From positions 1,240,001 through 1,304,000 of the forward strand of contig CAWCZR010000004.1 in assembly GCA_963800135.1 (NCBI GenBank): DNA of 64,000 nt, given 5' to 3'. Position 1 is the stretch's first letter, and each line of letters begins with the position of its first letter. The notes under the pieces are model-generated. The model saw only the letters and a list, made by a program, of their open reading frames with translations, ran no database searches and was not told where the DNA came from. The DNA is from DASPSM01 sp963800135. Its GTDB lineage: Bacteria > Planctomycetota > Planctomycetia > Planctomycetales > Planctomycetaceae. Position numbers and translations under genes: made by a program. Shown here one piece after another: positions 1 to 10,521 of the stretch.

Positions 1-3000
1 GAGCGCGTCCCCCGCCACGGCCACGCGGTCGTCGTAGGTAAAGAGATCGGCCGCCGTGATCGAGACCTCTTTCACCTGGCGGCCGTCGACGAGCACGTCC
101 ACCGTCATGTCGGGCCGCTCCTCGCCGCTGGCCTTCCAGTAATCGGCGAGCGCCTCGATGGCAATGGCCGTGTCGCGGGTGCTGTTCCAGTACGTGGCGT
201 GCTTGCGGTTGTTGAGCAGGTACTTAGCCAACCGCGACGCCTTTTCCCCCTTGGGGTCGGTTCGGGCGAGCAGCTTGAGGTAATAGGCGTTGGCCTCGGT
301 GTCGCTGTCGTACCAGAACCACCAGAACGAGCCCTCCGGCATTTTGAGGTAAGCCGTCTGGTTCTCGTCGTCCTGGACAAGATACTGGTCGATGTTGCGA
401 ACAATCATCGCCAACCGCTCGTTGGCCTTCACCTTCTCCAGGGCCAATCCGAAGATCCCCTTCGCGTAGACGCTGAGCTTCGTCCGGTCGCGATACAAAA
501 AGTCCTGCATCTCGCTGTTGTTGACGTCGGCATCGACGAGCACCAGGTAGACCAGTGCGTCGAGGTTGTCGGCGTACTGCTTGGTGCGCTCGAGCGACGG
601 TTTTGACTTGTCGTAGCGTTTGAGTCGTTCGAGCTGATCTGCCTGGTAGGCCTTGAGCCACGCCATGCTCTTGGTCAGCACGTCGGGCACGAGGGCCACG
701 CCGTTTTGTTGCGCGAGCTGCAGACCGTGCACGATCAGGGCCGTCTGATGCGGCTCGGAATGTTCGCCCCAGCCGGAGAACCAGCCCCAGCCGCCGTCGG
801 CAAGCTGCATTTCGGTGAGGTTCTGCACTCCCGCCTTCACCATGCGGGTGACCTCGGCATTGTCGAAGACCGGATTCTCCTCGAACCGCTTCCAACCGGC
901 GGCTCGCACGGCCGCGTCGCCGAGCTCCTGGGCATTGAGATCGGCCCGTTTTTTCTTGATCTGCGCCAGGTCGAGGTTCATCCGCTTGAGAATGCCCTGC
1001 ACGATGACCGTCGGCAGGAACCGATTGAGTGTGCAATCTGTCGTGTTGTGCGGATAGCGGACGAGATAGGGCAGCGCGTCGACGAGCGCGGCCGCCAGGC
1101 TGGGCGAATAACGGATTTCCAAGAGCGTATCGTTCACCCGCCGCCGTTCGGGGACCGCGATCTGGAACGTGGCCGAGTCTTTGTCCGGACGGATCGAGCC
1201 GGAATAGGCCTCGGTTTTGAGCATGCCGTGCACGCGGACGGGGAAATGCATCTCGACCGCGTCGGACTCTTCGTCGGTGAGCGCCTTCATGCGGACGACG
1301 GCCTCGCCCTCTGCCGTCGCCTTCACCCGCCAATCGACCCGCGTCTCGCCGCCGGCCGCCACTTCGACGGTCTTTTCGCTCGGGTCGAGCGGCGTGAGCG
1401 ACTTGCCGTCGAACTCGATTACGGCCCGCACGCTCTTCGACGATTTCAGGCGGTTGTGCACGATGGCCGAGAGGACGACTTCGTCCGTTTCGACGAAGAA
1501 CCGCGGGGCCTCCATCCGCACCAGCAGATTCTTGGTGGTGACGATCTCGGCCGCCCCCTCGCCAACCCGCGTGCCCGGCGCCAGCGCCCAGGCGCGGATC
1601 TTCCACGTCGTCAGGTTTTCCGGCATCGCAAAGGCCACCGTCGCGTAGCCGTCGGCATCCGCCTCGAGCCGGGCGTTCCAATAGGCCGTGTCGGCGAACT
1701 GCGAGCGGACGGTCGGCTGGACTTCGGACCTTGCAATACGGGCGAGCGATTCCGTCGATTTCGTGGCATCCGCGGCCGCCTGGGCTTTCTCAGCCTCCTC
1801 TAATCGCCCTGCGCCGGCGACGGCCGCCGGCGCCGGCGACTCCAACGCCAGAACGGCGCGGTTTCGCGACGTGAAAGAGACACGCCCCTTATCAGCCGAC
1901 TCTCCGAACATTTGACCAAGCAACCCCGCGGCGCCGAACAGTCCGATCTCACCCATGACCATCTCACCCGGCTTGGAAAGGGCCATTCCGCTGCGGTCAA
2001 GGCTCGACTCGGTGGCCGGACTATGCGTGCGGCGGAAATCCCAGAAGAACTTGCGGATATCCGCCAGATTGGATTCCACCGGAGATGTACTCGACGCTCT
2101 TGTCGTAAACCGAGACGACGATCGAGCCGCGCACGGGCTTCCCGTCCCGGTCGGTCAGCTTGATTCGCGTCTGGCTTTGGGCGCCCGGCTTGTAGTCGTG
2201 AGCGGACGGCTCGACTGACACGTCGACGATGCGTTTCTCCGGCGGCACGATATTTTCGCGAGTTTCGGAATAGAGGCGGCCGTCCGAAATGGTGAAGGCC
2301 TCGACAAAGAAGTTGGGCATGTCGCCCTGGCGAACGTCGATCTCCGTTACGACGCTCTTCCCCGTCAGGTGCACGATCTGCGGCTTGGAATAGGCTTCGT
2401 TGGTGGGCCGCACGAAAAGAAAGACCGTGCTGTCGGGGCGATTGGTGTTGATCAACAGCCGCACCCGCTCGCCCGGCTTGTATTCGCGGCGGTCGGCGAT
2501 CAGTTCCAGGTCGTTGAAGCGGAACTTCGCGCTGTCGAACCCTTGGCCCAGGACGGTGAGCACGACGGCCCCTTCGATCGTCCGCTGCTTGGCATCGGTC
2601 ACCTTGTAGGCGAGGCGATACTGCCCCGATTCGGACGCCTTGATCTGCAGGTGAGCCCGCCCCTCCGCGTCGGGATCGACGGTCCACGTCTGAGCGGCCG
2701 TTTCGACCGGTTTCTTGTCGGCGCCGTACGTCACGCGGTAGAGCGTGACGATGCCCTTTCCCGCGACCGGCTTGCGATCGAGAGTCTGGGCCGCGAACTG
2801 GGCCGCGATCGCATCGCCCGCGCGGTAATAGCCGCGATCGGTCCAAGCGAAGACGTCGAACGGCTTGCGGGCAACGAGAACCTCCCCGGAGCCGACGATC
2901 GTTCGCCGCGATTGGTCTACGACCTCCGCGCGAATCTCGTAGCGGTGGTTGGTGTCGCCGTGGAGTTCCTTAGCCAGTGCCGTATTGATGGGGACAGCGA

Positions 3001-5568
3001 TACTGCCGTCCGGGCCAATCGGCACGGTCTGATCAGCGATGACCTCCGGCCGAGTGAAACTGAAGCGAGGCCCCCACGAAGTGTGTGGCCGTGGCAGTCC
3101 CCAATCCCGCCAACCGGGATACCAAGTGTAGTCCGGCCAGAACCACCAGTAGCCGGGGCCGAAGCACCAGTCCCAGAATCCGACGGGATACCAGCGCTCG
3201 GCGTAGGTCGTGCGGGTGATCGTGTAATGCACCTGGGCCTGCGTGACCGGCTCGCCGAAGTAATAGGACGCCTTGATGGTGGCCGTGAATTTGTCGCCCA
3301 GCGCCACCGGCTCGGTCGGTGCGGCAACCGTCACCTCAAATTCGGGCTTCTTATACTCCTCGACGCGGAACGACGCGCCGCCTATGACATCCTGGCGACC
3401 TACAATCCAGAGTGTGTAGTCGCCGAGGGCCGCGTCGTCGGGAAGACGAAAGTCGCCGTCGAAGCCGCCAGCGGCGTCGGCCGTATAAGTCTTCCCGAAC
3501 AAGGATTCGCCGCGCGGGTTGTTCAGGTTGACCTTGAACGACTGCCCCGCATATTTGGAGGACATGGGTGAGTCGTAGTGCGCTTGGGCGACCCAGATCT
3601 TCCAGTGCAGCGTCTGCCCCGGACGATAGACGGGCCGATCGGTGAGGCCGAAGACTTTGGCTCCCTCAGGCCCATCGTTTTCCGCATCGGCGCCGTACCA
3701 GATCCAGTCGAAGCCCAAGAACGCCAGCCGCTGCCCCTGCCGGGCCACTGCGATCCACTGGTACTCCTTGAGCAGTTGCTGGCCGTCGACCGCGGCCTGC
3801 CCGTCGGTGCCCGTCGATTCGGCGAAGTTGGCGGTGAGGATTCGGCGCCTGCCGGTCGCGGTTCTGCTGCTTGAAGCCGAAGAACTCGACATTCGCGCCG
3901 GCAATCGGCCGGCCGTCGATCGCATCGGCCACGACGTAAAGTCGCACCGGAATGCATGGGCTTACGGACGAGGACCGTGTCGGCAATCCAGACGACGATG
4001 CGGCTGATGTTGCCGCCGTCGAGCCGGCCCGTCACCAGGTAGGCCCCGGCACGCTGCAGCGGCAGAGCGACCTCGATCTGTCGGTCGAGATGCTCGGGAC
4101 GCGGCTCGAGATCGAGCGACCATTGGGCGACGCGCTCGCCGAGATACTGCGTCTGGTTCTCCACGACCAGGCGATAGCCGATCTGGCCCAGATCGATTTT
4201 GGACATATCGAGGGAGCGCGGCCGCGATTTGACATAGGCCTTCACGTCGGCAAAGAGCTTTTCGACGTTGATCGCGTGCGCTTCCAGCTCGAGCCGTTTG
4301 CCGTTGCGGAAGCGGAACGGCACGGTGCGACCGGCGGTGGCGGGCTGCGTCGGCGTCTGCTCGAAGCGGCCCCAATTGCCCACGATCTGGTCGAGCCGCT
4401 TCTGCCACGAGTCCTGCGGCCCGCGACCGAAGCGACGAATCAGCTCGCTCCAGACATCGGCAGCCCGCGGATATTGGCGGCGATTCTCGTAGATCGAAGC
4501 TAGCGCCATCAGGGCTCGCGTCGCCTCGGCCCTCTGACCGTCCCGGGCGACCTGTCGATAAATCCGCAGGTAATTGAACTCGTCCGGCAGCTTGAATCGC
4601 TTGATGCCCGTGGCTAGGCGGGCGAGTATCTCGTCGTCGGCAAGCGTGCGAACCTGCAGCGGTGCAGCCAGGCTCTCGTCGCTCCCGAACGCGCGTCCGT
4701 ACTCGGCCAGCGTTTGCACGCCGAACTGCGCGTGCAGAAAGTCGGCCAGTTGCAGCGCGGCCTGGTCCTTCTTCGCCGGCGATGTGGCGGCCGCTTGCGA
4801 GAGAGCCCAACGCCAGCGCTCGCCATCGGATTGGGCCGCTGCCCAGCTCGCGGGTACATGATGGAAGACCGGATTGCCTGCACCATCAACCGGCGCGCCC
4901 TGCGGCCCCGCACCGCCAAAACGCCCGAAGCGGCCGAAGCGGAAACCGCCATTCGACTCGTAATCCGGCAGCTTCGCGAGATCGGTGAGAGCCTGCAGTT
5001 GCCAGGCCGCGACGCCGCTTTGAATTTGCCGTGCCAGATCGAGATAAAACCCGGCGACGGCATTGCGATCCGGCTCGCCGGCGAGCAGCGGCAGCGCCTG
5101 CTGCAAGAGCTGCAGCGTGCGGACACGGTCACGTGCGACCGAGCCAACGTAATCGCCGCCGCGTCGGGCACCGCGGCGAAACTCGCCGCCGATCATCTGC
5201 CCGAAATGCTGGTCGCGTGCCAGGCTGTCGGCTGCCGCCTGCAGCAACCGCCAGTTCTGGGCGTGCGCCGCGATCACCGCTTCGCGAAACGCGTCGACTT
5301 CGTCTTCGTGCGCCAGACGTTGGAGAGTCTGCACGCCGCGCTCGAGGTCGTGGCCGACGAGTTTGGCATCGTCATCGCGATTGAGGGCCAGCTTGCGATA
5401 AAGCTCCCACGCGTCCCGATAGTTGCCGGCCTTGAAGGCGGCGTCGGCCTGTTTCCGCGCGTCGGCCGGCGACGGATCGGCGGCGAGGAAGCGAGCGACG
5501 CAGGCGAGGCACAGAACCGCGGCGAAAAGAATCACGCCGCCGCGTGACTTGAAAGTGCGCAAAGTCAT
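1..5568 (-). CDS. alpha-2-macroglobulin-like (MG2) family exported protein, partial, three frame breaks
   Basis: The gene starts at 5568 with a hydrophobic signal sequence (residues about 10-30) and runs off the left edge of the window. An N-terminal helical/TPR-like region is followed by MG2-type beta domains and then an alpha-alpha toroid region with a GGWGWF motif. Such proteins are periplasmic or surface protease-trap-like factors. The thioester motif CxEQ expected in the toroid region is absent: around 1050 the sequence reads YPHNTTDCTLNRF. The frame changes three times, near 3951 (an extra T in the coding strand), near 3855 and at 2074-2075 (an extra A). Each is a one-base gain, and removing them gives one continuous protein. 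These are probably assembly indels, but decay is possible. No start codon competes with 5568. Confidence 0.8.
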
Positions 5569-5656
5569 TGGGGGTCTCTCCAGGCCAACCGCCTATCCTT
5601 AGACGACCGCGCACCGCTGACAGTTCCCGGTCATCGCACGGCGTGGAGAGTATCCT

Positions 5657-5778
5657 GGCGAGCGGCGGGTGTCAGCCCGCCGGTTCTGGTTTCCCTGATC
5701 TGCTGTTCTTCTTTTGACTTCAACCTCAAGTTGAGCATGAAGAATCAAGAACCGGCAGGCTGACACCTGCCGCTCGCC
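5657..5778. repeat. REP-like inverted repeat, 31-bp arms
   Basis: Arms at 5657-5687 and 5748-5778 are inverted copies matching at 29 of 31 positions, separated by about 60 bp. The element fills most of the gap between the macroglobulin-like gene and the Cys-rich gene. It lacks a coding sequence and is best read as a dispersed REP/MITE-like palindrome. It may also form a strong hairpin in the transcript of either neighbour. Nothing else is evident between 5569 and 5903. Confidence 0.75.
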
Positions 5779-5903
5779 GTGACGCGAATCGCCAGCGCAA
5801 AAAAAACCGAGCGGGGACGCCGTCTCTGGTCGTCCCCGCTCGTAACAGAGAGCGAGCTGGCCCAGTTTGGTTATCCCGACTGGGCCGTCCGGGTTGAGCG
5901 AAC

Positions 5904-7367
5904 TTACATCTTCGTCGAGCAGCCCGGGGCCGGAGCCGGTTGGCAAGTCTGGCAGCCCGGTCCGCAGGGAACCTGGCGGCAGACGGTCCGCGGGACGCAA
6001 CGAGTCACGGTGTACTGCACTTGCCGCGGCACGCAGCGGCTGCAGGTTTTGTAGTGCGTCTCACAGACCTGGTGGCAGGTCGTGTAGGGAACCTTCTTCG
6101 TGCAGGTTTCCTGCGTGTAGGTGCAGGTGTGGTAGGGGACCATCTTCGTGCAGGTCTCCTGGACCATGTGGCACGTCACGTAGGGGATCGTCTTCTGGCA
6201 GACTTCCTTGTGCCACGTGCAGCTGACGTAAGGAACCTGCTTCTGGACGGTGTAGTGCTGCCACGTGCAGCTCGTGTAGGGGACGGTCTTGTGGCAGACT
6301 TCCTGCGTGTACGTGCAGCTCGTGTAAGGAACGCGCTTCGTGCAGGTCTGCTGCGTGTAGGTGCAGACGGTGTAAGGCACCTTCTGGACCGACTGGCAAG
6401 GAACCTGGCGGCAGACCGTGTACGGGCACTGCGAATGCTTCACTTCCATCTCGTAACGCGTGCAGCACTGCTCTTGCTTCACGATCTTCGGCACCCAGAC
6501 GCGGCGGCAGCACTGCGTGCCGGGGCACTGGACCTGGACCATGTGGCAAGCGCCGGGCTGGTAACGGCAGCAGCAAGTGTTCGGATCGTAGCACCACGTG
6601 CCCGGATCACACTGGCACTGATTCATCACCGGGCCGGGAATGTTCTCGACCTGGTTCTGCCATTCGCCACAGTCGACGTCGACCATGTTCTTCTCGACGA
6701 CCGGCTTGCACTCCGTGTAGGTCACGTCGCGGTAGCAGGTCTGTTGTTCGGTCTTCCACGTCGTCGTGCAGACGTCTTTGGTGCACGTCTCGTAGTGGGG
6801 CGTGCAGACGTTGTAGCAGACGTCGCGGTAGCAGGTCTGATAGCAGGGCTTGCAGACCGTGTAGCAGACGTCCTTGTAGCAGGTCTGGAAGCACGGCTTG
6901 CAGACCGGGACGCAGCACGTCTTGTAGCAGGTCTGGAAGCACGGCTTGCAGACGGTGAAGCAGCAGGTCTTGTAGCACGTCTGGAAGCAGGGCTTGCAGT
7001 ACGTGTGGCAGACCGGCTTGTAGCACGTCTGGTGGTGGGGGACACAGACCGTGGAGCAGACGTCCTTCCAGCAGGTCTCCTGAACGTTGCGCGTGCAGGT
7101 GTACGGGATCTGCTCGCAAACGCGGTCATAAACGGTCTTGCAGCAGGTCTCGTTGTGCTGTTCCCAAACCGTCTCCTGCACCGTCTTCATGCAGACAGGG
7201 TCCGGGCAGCAGCAGCTCTTGGCGGCAGTGAAGTCACCGGCCGGCGCACAACACGTCGGCGGGCAACAGCTATAGCTCTGCGTACCGCAGAGCCCCGCGT
7301 CGACGCTGTTGGCAAAGAGCGCTAGCGCCAGCGCGGCAAGCATTGTTTCCAGGTGTGCGGTCTTCAT
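5904..7367 (-). CDS. exported cysteine-rich repeat protein
   Basis: The start at 7367 gives a clear signal peptide (MKTAHLE followed by a hydrophobic stretch ending SVDA). A longer ORF to 7418 is open but would put residues before the signal. The mature protein of about 465 residues consists of tandem units of 11-14 residues. The first half repeats CYKTxC/CKPCFQT-type units, and the second half repeats VPYxSCTYTQ-type units, with cysteines at regular spacing. Aromatic residues are also frequent. No enzymatic motif is visible. The pattern suggests a disulfide-bonded extracellular structural or envelope protein. The function is unknown, and similar low-complexity Cys proteins are, to my knowledge, a planctomycete feature. 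Confidence 0.8.
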   Translation of the reverse strand: MKTAHLETMLAALALALFANSVDAGLCGTQSYSCCPPTCCAPAGDFTAAKSCCCPDPVCMKTVQETVWEQHNETCCKTVYDRVCEQIPYTCTRNVQETCWKDVCSTVCVPHHQTCYKPVCHTYCKPCFQTCYKTCCFTVCKPCFQTCYKTCCVPVCKPCFQTCYKDVCYTVCKPCYQTCYRDVCYNVCTPHYETCTKDVCTTTWKTEQQTCYRDVTYTECKPVVEKNMVDVDCGEWQNQVENIPGPVMNQCQCDPGTWCYDPNTCCCRYQPGACHMVQVQCPGTQCCRRVWVPKIVKQEQCCTRYEMEVKHSQCPYTVCRQVPCQSVQKVPYTVCTYTQQTCTKRVPYTSCTYTQEVCHKTVPYTSCTWQHYTVQKQVPYVSCTWHKEVCQKTIPYVTCHMVQETCTKMVPYHTCTYTQETCTKKVPYTTCHQVCETHYKTCSRCVPRQVQYTVTRCVPRTVCRQVPCGPGCQTCQPAPAPGCSTKM

Positions 7368-7716
7368 CGAACTTGCCCTCGTAAAAGCGATCCATGCGAA
7401 CAGGGTCGGCGGGTTCACATACCGCCCGTCCCTCTTTACGTCGTCAACGCAGACCGGAGCCTTGAGTCACTCCACGCACTTCGCCGGGTCTGCCTGACCC
7501 TGTTCTTTTGTCTGGGGGACATAACCCGGAACCGCGTTACAACCGACATCCTCGAACGCGCGCGAACCACATGCGCCGTGTGCGACGGCCGGACCGCGCG
7601 CCGTTCGACCGCGACCGCCAGGACGCTTACAATCGCCCGAGCGCCGCCGGACGTGCGCGCCACGCGTGCCGTCCGCACCGATTGCAACGAGCGATTCGCC
7701 CACTTGGAGCCGACCG

Positions 7717-8544
7717 ATGAAGTTCGCGATCTGTCAGGAGCTGTTCGAGGATTGGGACTGGGAACGGCAGTGCCGTTTTATCGCGGACGTCGGCTACACG
7801 GGGATCGAGGTCGCCCCCTTCACGCTCGCCCGGCGGATCGAGGAGGTGAGCCCCCAGCGACGGCGCGAACTGCGGCAACAGGCTGAGGCTCAGGGCCTGA
7901 CGATCATCGGCCTGCACTGGCTCCTCGCCAAAACTGAAGGGCTGCACCTGACTTCCGCCGACCCCGCGGTGCGGCGGGCGACGGCCGCTTATCTCGTCGA
8001 GCTGACGCACGCGTGCGCGGACCTGGGAGGCGAGATCTTGGTCTTCGGCTCCCCCAAGCAACGGGACCTGGCTCCCGGCATGACATGCGAGGAAGGGCTC
8101 GACCACGCCGCGGAGGTCTTCCGCGCCGCCCTTCCCGCGCTCGCCGAACGTCGTGTGCGCCTCTGCCTGGAGCCGCTGACCCCGAAGGAAACCAACTTTC
8201 TCAATACGTGCGCCCAAGCGCAGGCGCTGATCGACCGCATCGACCATCCCAATCTGGTCCTGCACCAAGATGTGAAGGCGATGCGGCTGGCCGAATCGCA
8301 GCCGGTGCCCGCGTTGATCGCCGAGTACGCCGGCCGTGTCGGCCATTTTCATGCGAACGACACGAACCTGTTGGGTCCGGGAATGGGTGAAACGGACTTC
8401 GTTCCGATCTTCTCCGCACTGATGCGCGCGTCGTATTCCGGTTGGGTTTCGGTTGAGGTGTTCGACTACAGTCCGGGTTGCGAACGCATCGCGCGCGAAA
8501 GTTTTCGCGCGATGCAGGACGCGCTCGCACGCGCTTCGGCATGA
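7717..8544 (+). CDS. sugar phosphate isomerase/epimerase family protein (TIM barrel)
   Basis: The 275-residue protein begins MKFAICQELFEDWDWE at 7717, preceded by TTGGAG about nine bases upstream. The AP-endonuclease-2 TIM-barrel layout is visible: a GYTGIEVAP motif after strand 2, a central LCLEPL, and a late GHFHANDTN followed by SVEVF near the C terminus, which supply the usual Glu/His/Asp metal ligands. These proteins isomerise or epimerise small sugars or hydroxy acids in the cytoplasm. The substrate cannot be read from the sequence. The gene is divergent from the Cys-rich gene, leaving about 350 bp (7368-7716) for both promoters; I see no other feature in that gap. Confidence 0.85.
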   Translation: MKFAICQELFEDWDWERQCRFIADVGYTGIEVAPFTLARRIEEVSPQRRRELRQQAEAQGLTIIGLHWLLAKTEGLHLTSADPAVRRATAAYLVELTHACADLGGEILVFGSPKQRDLAPGMTCEEGLDHAAEVFRAALPALAERRVRLCLEPLTPKETNFLNTCAQAQALIDRIDHPNLVLHQDVKAMRLAESQPVPALIAEYAGRVGHFHANDTNLLGPGMGETDFVPIFSALMRASYSGWVSVEVFDYSPGCERIARESFRAMQDALARASA

Positions 8545-9130
8545 AGAAACGCCGCGCAGACGATCGCGCCGAAAAAAATTCCGAAAATTTTTTCGATGCG
8601 ATTTTTCGTCGATGCGCGAGGCGATTCGCGCATCGCGATGCGTGCGCAGCACGCGTGTAAAAAGCGCACAATCAACGAGCGCCAGCGACGCGCGATGCAA
8701 AAAAGCCTATTTTTCTCGATGGAAATGCGCGCTGCGCGTCCTGCGCGCGGCCCGTGCGCTCACGGGCGATGACTTGCGTCGCACGCGCTCCGCGCGGCGC
8801 AAGCGGAGACCGCGCCGCTGTCGTGACTTGTGACGATTCCCGCGCGCTCAAAGATGACGTAAATGGCTTGCAAGAATTTTTGAAATCCGTAGGATGACCG
8901 CATTAGTTGCAGGTCCTAAGTGACCAGCGCGAATCGCGGAGAAGAAAAGTTGATGCAATCAACCGGACACTCAACGAGACGAGCCTTGGTCAACAGGAGT
9001 TGCAAACCGGCTTGTCACGGTTGACACGCCGGTGAGGAGTTCAGTTTCGTGACCACCTAACGCCGAATACTAGCCCGGTGTGCCAGCGGCGCGATTTGGT
9101 CACAGGTTTGGCTCTGTAAGGAGAATTACG
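8545..9130. other. long non-coding leader/intergenic region, CGCG-rich then structured
   Basis: No convincing gene lies here. From 8545 to about 8830 the DNA is dominated by CGCG/GCGC steps and A/T runs, unlike the neighbouring genes. A perfect 9-bp palindrome arm pair (8492-8511) sits just before it, at the end of the TIM-barrel gene. The second part leads into the histone-like peptide gene. It contains a possible stem GTGACCA (9049-9055) with TGGTCAC (9097-9103) enclosing about 40 bases, followed by the Shine-Dalgarno at 9117. This may be a structured 5' UTR; no known riboswitch is recognised. Confidence 0.4.
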
Positions 9131-9202
9131 GTGGCCAAGAAGAAAGCTGCGAAGAAGGGTGCAAAGAAGGCGAAGAAGGCAAAGAAGAAAGCCAAGAAGT
9201 AG
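9131..9202 (+). CDS. histone H1-like Lys/Ala peptide, 23 residues
   Basis: A GTG codon at 9131 opens a 23-codon frame made almost entirely of Lys and Ala with a single Gly, in AKK/KKAKK repeats. It is preceded at the right distance by a near-perfect ribosome binding site (AAGGAGA at 9117-9123). The composition matches the Lys-rich tails of bacterial H1-like DNA-binding proteins, so a nucleoid or nucleic-acid-binding role is inferred. It is far shorter than chlamydial Hc1. A strong terminator follows at 9316. The strong ribosome binding site, long leader and own terminator all suggest real and high expression. Confidence 0.7.
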   Translation: MAKKKAAKKGAKKAKKAKKKAKK

Positions 9203-9243
9203 CGCACGCTACTTGCCTGCCTGATTTTGCACGAATCGTGCAC

Positions 9244-9274
9244 GAAGCGGTCGAGTGAATTTCTCGGCCGCTTC
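9244..9274 (+). other. hairpin downstream of the histone-like gene
   Basis: An imperfect 12-bp stem (GAAGCGGTCGAG with CTCGGCCGCTTC, one G-T pair) lies 40 bp after the stop codon. It is followed by only a weak T-rich stretch. It may protect or terminate the short transcript upstream of the stronger terminator at 9316. Confidence 0.4.
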
Positions 9275-9315
9275 TGCTTTCGAACGCCGGCCGTAAACAC
9301 GCACGAACAACTGTC

Positions 9316-9337
9316 CACCGACGCTCGGTGTTTTTTT
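9316..9337 (+). terminator. rho-independent terminator
   Basis: CACCGA and TCGGTG form a 6-bp stem with a 3-base loop, directly followed by seven Ts. It terminates the plus-strand transcript of the histone-like peptide gene. Confidence 0.8.
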
Positions 9338-9347
9338 GTTGGCGCGT

Positions 9348-9477
9348 CCGTGTGCCACTGCTGAGACGTCCGCGGCTCAGCAGTGTGTGTTTGTCAGCGG
9401 TACTTGCGCAGGCGACGAACGAGCGTCGTTCATGAAAGGGCACTGCTGAGCCGAAGCGTCTCAGCAGTGGCACACCG
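9348..9477. repeat. REP doublet (two nested hairpins in inverted arrangement)
   Basis: An 18-bp sequence at 9351-9368 recurs exactly in inverse orientation at 9457-9474. Each copy contains its own hairpin with CACTGCTGAG/CTCAGCAGTG arms (9356-9385 and 9441-9469). The unit sits between the terminator and the 3' end of the RNase III gene. This is a BIME-like repeat pair; the GTGCCACTG core resembles the hairpin at 12127. Confidence 0.75.
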
Positions 9478-9491
9478 GGCCGAAACCACCG

Positions 9492-10219
9492 TTAATCCGC
9501 GCGATGCGGCACGGGTTTGCCTTCGATCTCGCACAGAGCGTTGAGCGCGGCACGTTGCTCCGCTTCTTTCTTGCTCGCGCCCCACGCGGCTGGATAGGCC
9601 TGAGGGCCGATCGCCGCGGAGATCTTGAAACACTTGGAGTGGTCAGGACCTTTTTCGTCGAGCACCTGGTACAGCGGCGTCGCGCCGAATTGTTTCTGCG
9701 ACATCTGCTGCAGCATGCTCTTGTAGTTGCGGCTCAAGCGCGGCTCGATTTCCAGATCGAGCTCGGGAGCCATCGCCCGTTCGACGAACGCGCGGACCGC
9801 TTCGTGTCCGCCGTCGAGATAAACGGCCGCCACGATCGACTCGAACACGCCCGCCAGAATCGACGACGGAATCTGGTGATGCGTGAGCAGCCCCTTGCCC
9901 AGGATCAGGTAGTCCTGGAGGCCGATCTGCTCGGCGACGCGGCGCACGTATTGCGGCTGACGAGCGACGACTTGATCCGCGTCAGCTCTCCCTCGGGATA
10001 TTCGGGAAAGCGAAGGTAGAGGGCCTCGCAAATGATGCCGCCCAGAATGGCGTCACCCAAGAACTCGAGCCGTTCGTTCGACTCGATGCGGGTTCGCGCC
10101 ACTGACGCATGCGTCAGCGCCAGCTCCAACATCGCCCGATCGCGAAACTTATACTGAAGAGCCTCTTCGCAGAGTGTGAATTTCGACTCGGCGGTCAGCT
10201 CTTCAATCGGTCGCGACAT
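9492..10219 (-). CDS. rnc: ribonuclease III (one frame break)
   Basis: This endonuclease cleaves double-stranded RNA in rRNA and mRNA processing. The start at 10219 (MSRPIEEL) is preceded by AGGAG. The catalytic domain shows the signature NERLEFLGDA at about residues 48-57 and the downstream EGELTRIKSSLVS. A C-terminal double-stranded RNA binding domain is read from about 9700 to 9510 (NYKSMLQQ to KKEAEQRAALNAL). The frame shifts by a missing base near 9940-9945, between the catalytic core and QIGLQDYL. Adding one C to a CC run restores a normal protein of about 240 residues. An essential-type gene broken only there suggests an assembly error. Confidence 0.9.
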
Positions 10220-10521
10220 ACCGGCTCCTGCGTTTAAGTTAGGCCGCAAATCGGGCTGTGTCAATCGGCGGCCAATTCGTCCGGGGCACGCAACTCCTTA
10301 ATTCCTCTTAAGTTCCGGAAACAGGCTTAAAACATTTCTAGCATCTCTTTCCAACATCTTGGCGGCGGCAACTCGTATAACAATTGAACGCCGCGACTGA
10401 ATACAATTCGCCCACCAACGCGGTCGCAGCGAGTTTTTCGGTTTTACAGGCAGAGGCGCCTCCCCCCAGGCAAAACGGGGCCCGAGGTGCCTTCGACAAT
10501 CAGCAAGCAGGAGGAACGTTC

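Noticed and set aside
224..3571. Long frames overlapping the macroglobulin-like gene on both strands
   Set aside because: Their translations are low-complexity; the conserved MG2 and toroid motifs appear only in the minus-strand frames that I joined.
1..5568. Calling the macroglobulin-like gene a pseudogene
   Set aside because: Three equal one-base gains, amid similar breaks in likely essential genes, are better explained by assembly indels.
8453..8833. A 126-codon plus-strand frame after the TIM-barrel gene
   Set aside because: It reads as Arg/Ala-rich by-product of CGCG-rich DNA and overlaps the real gene end.
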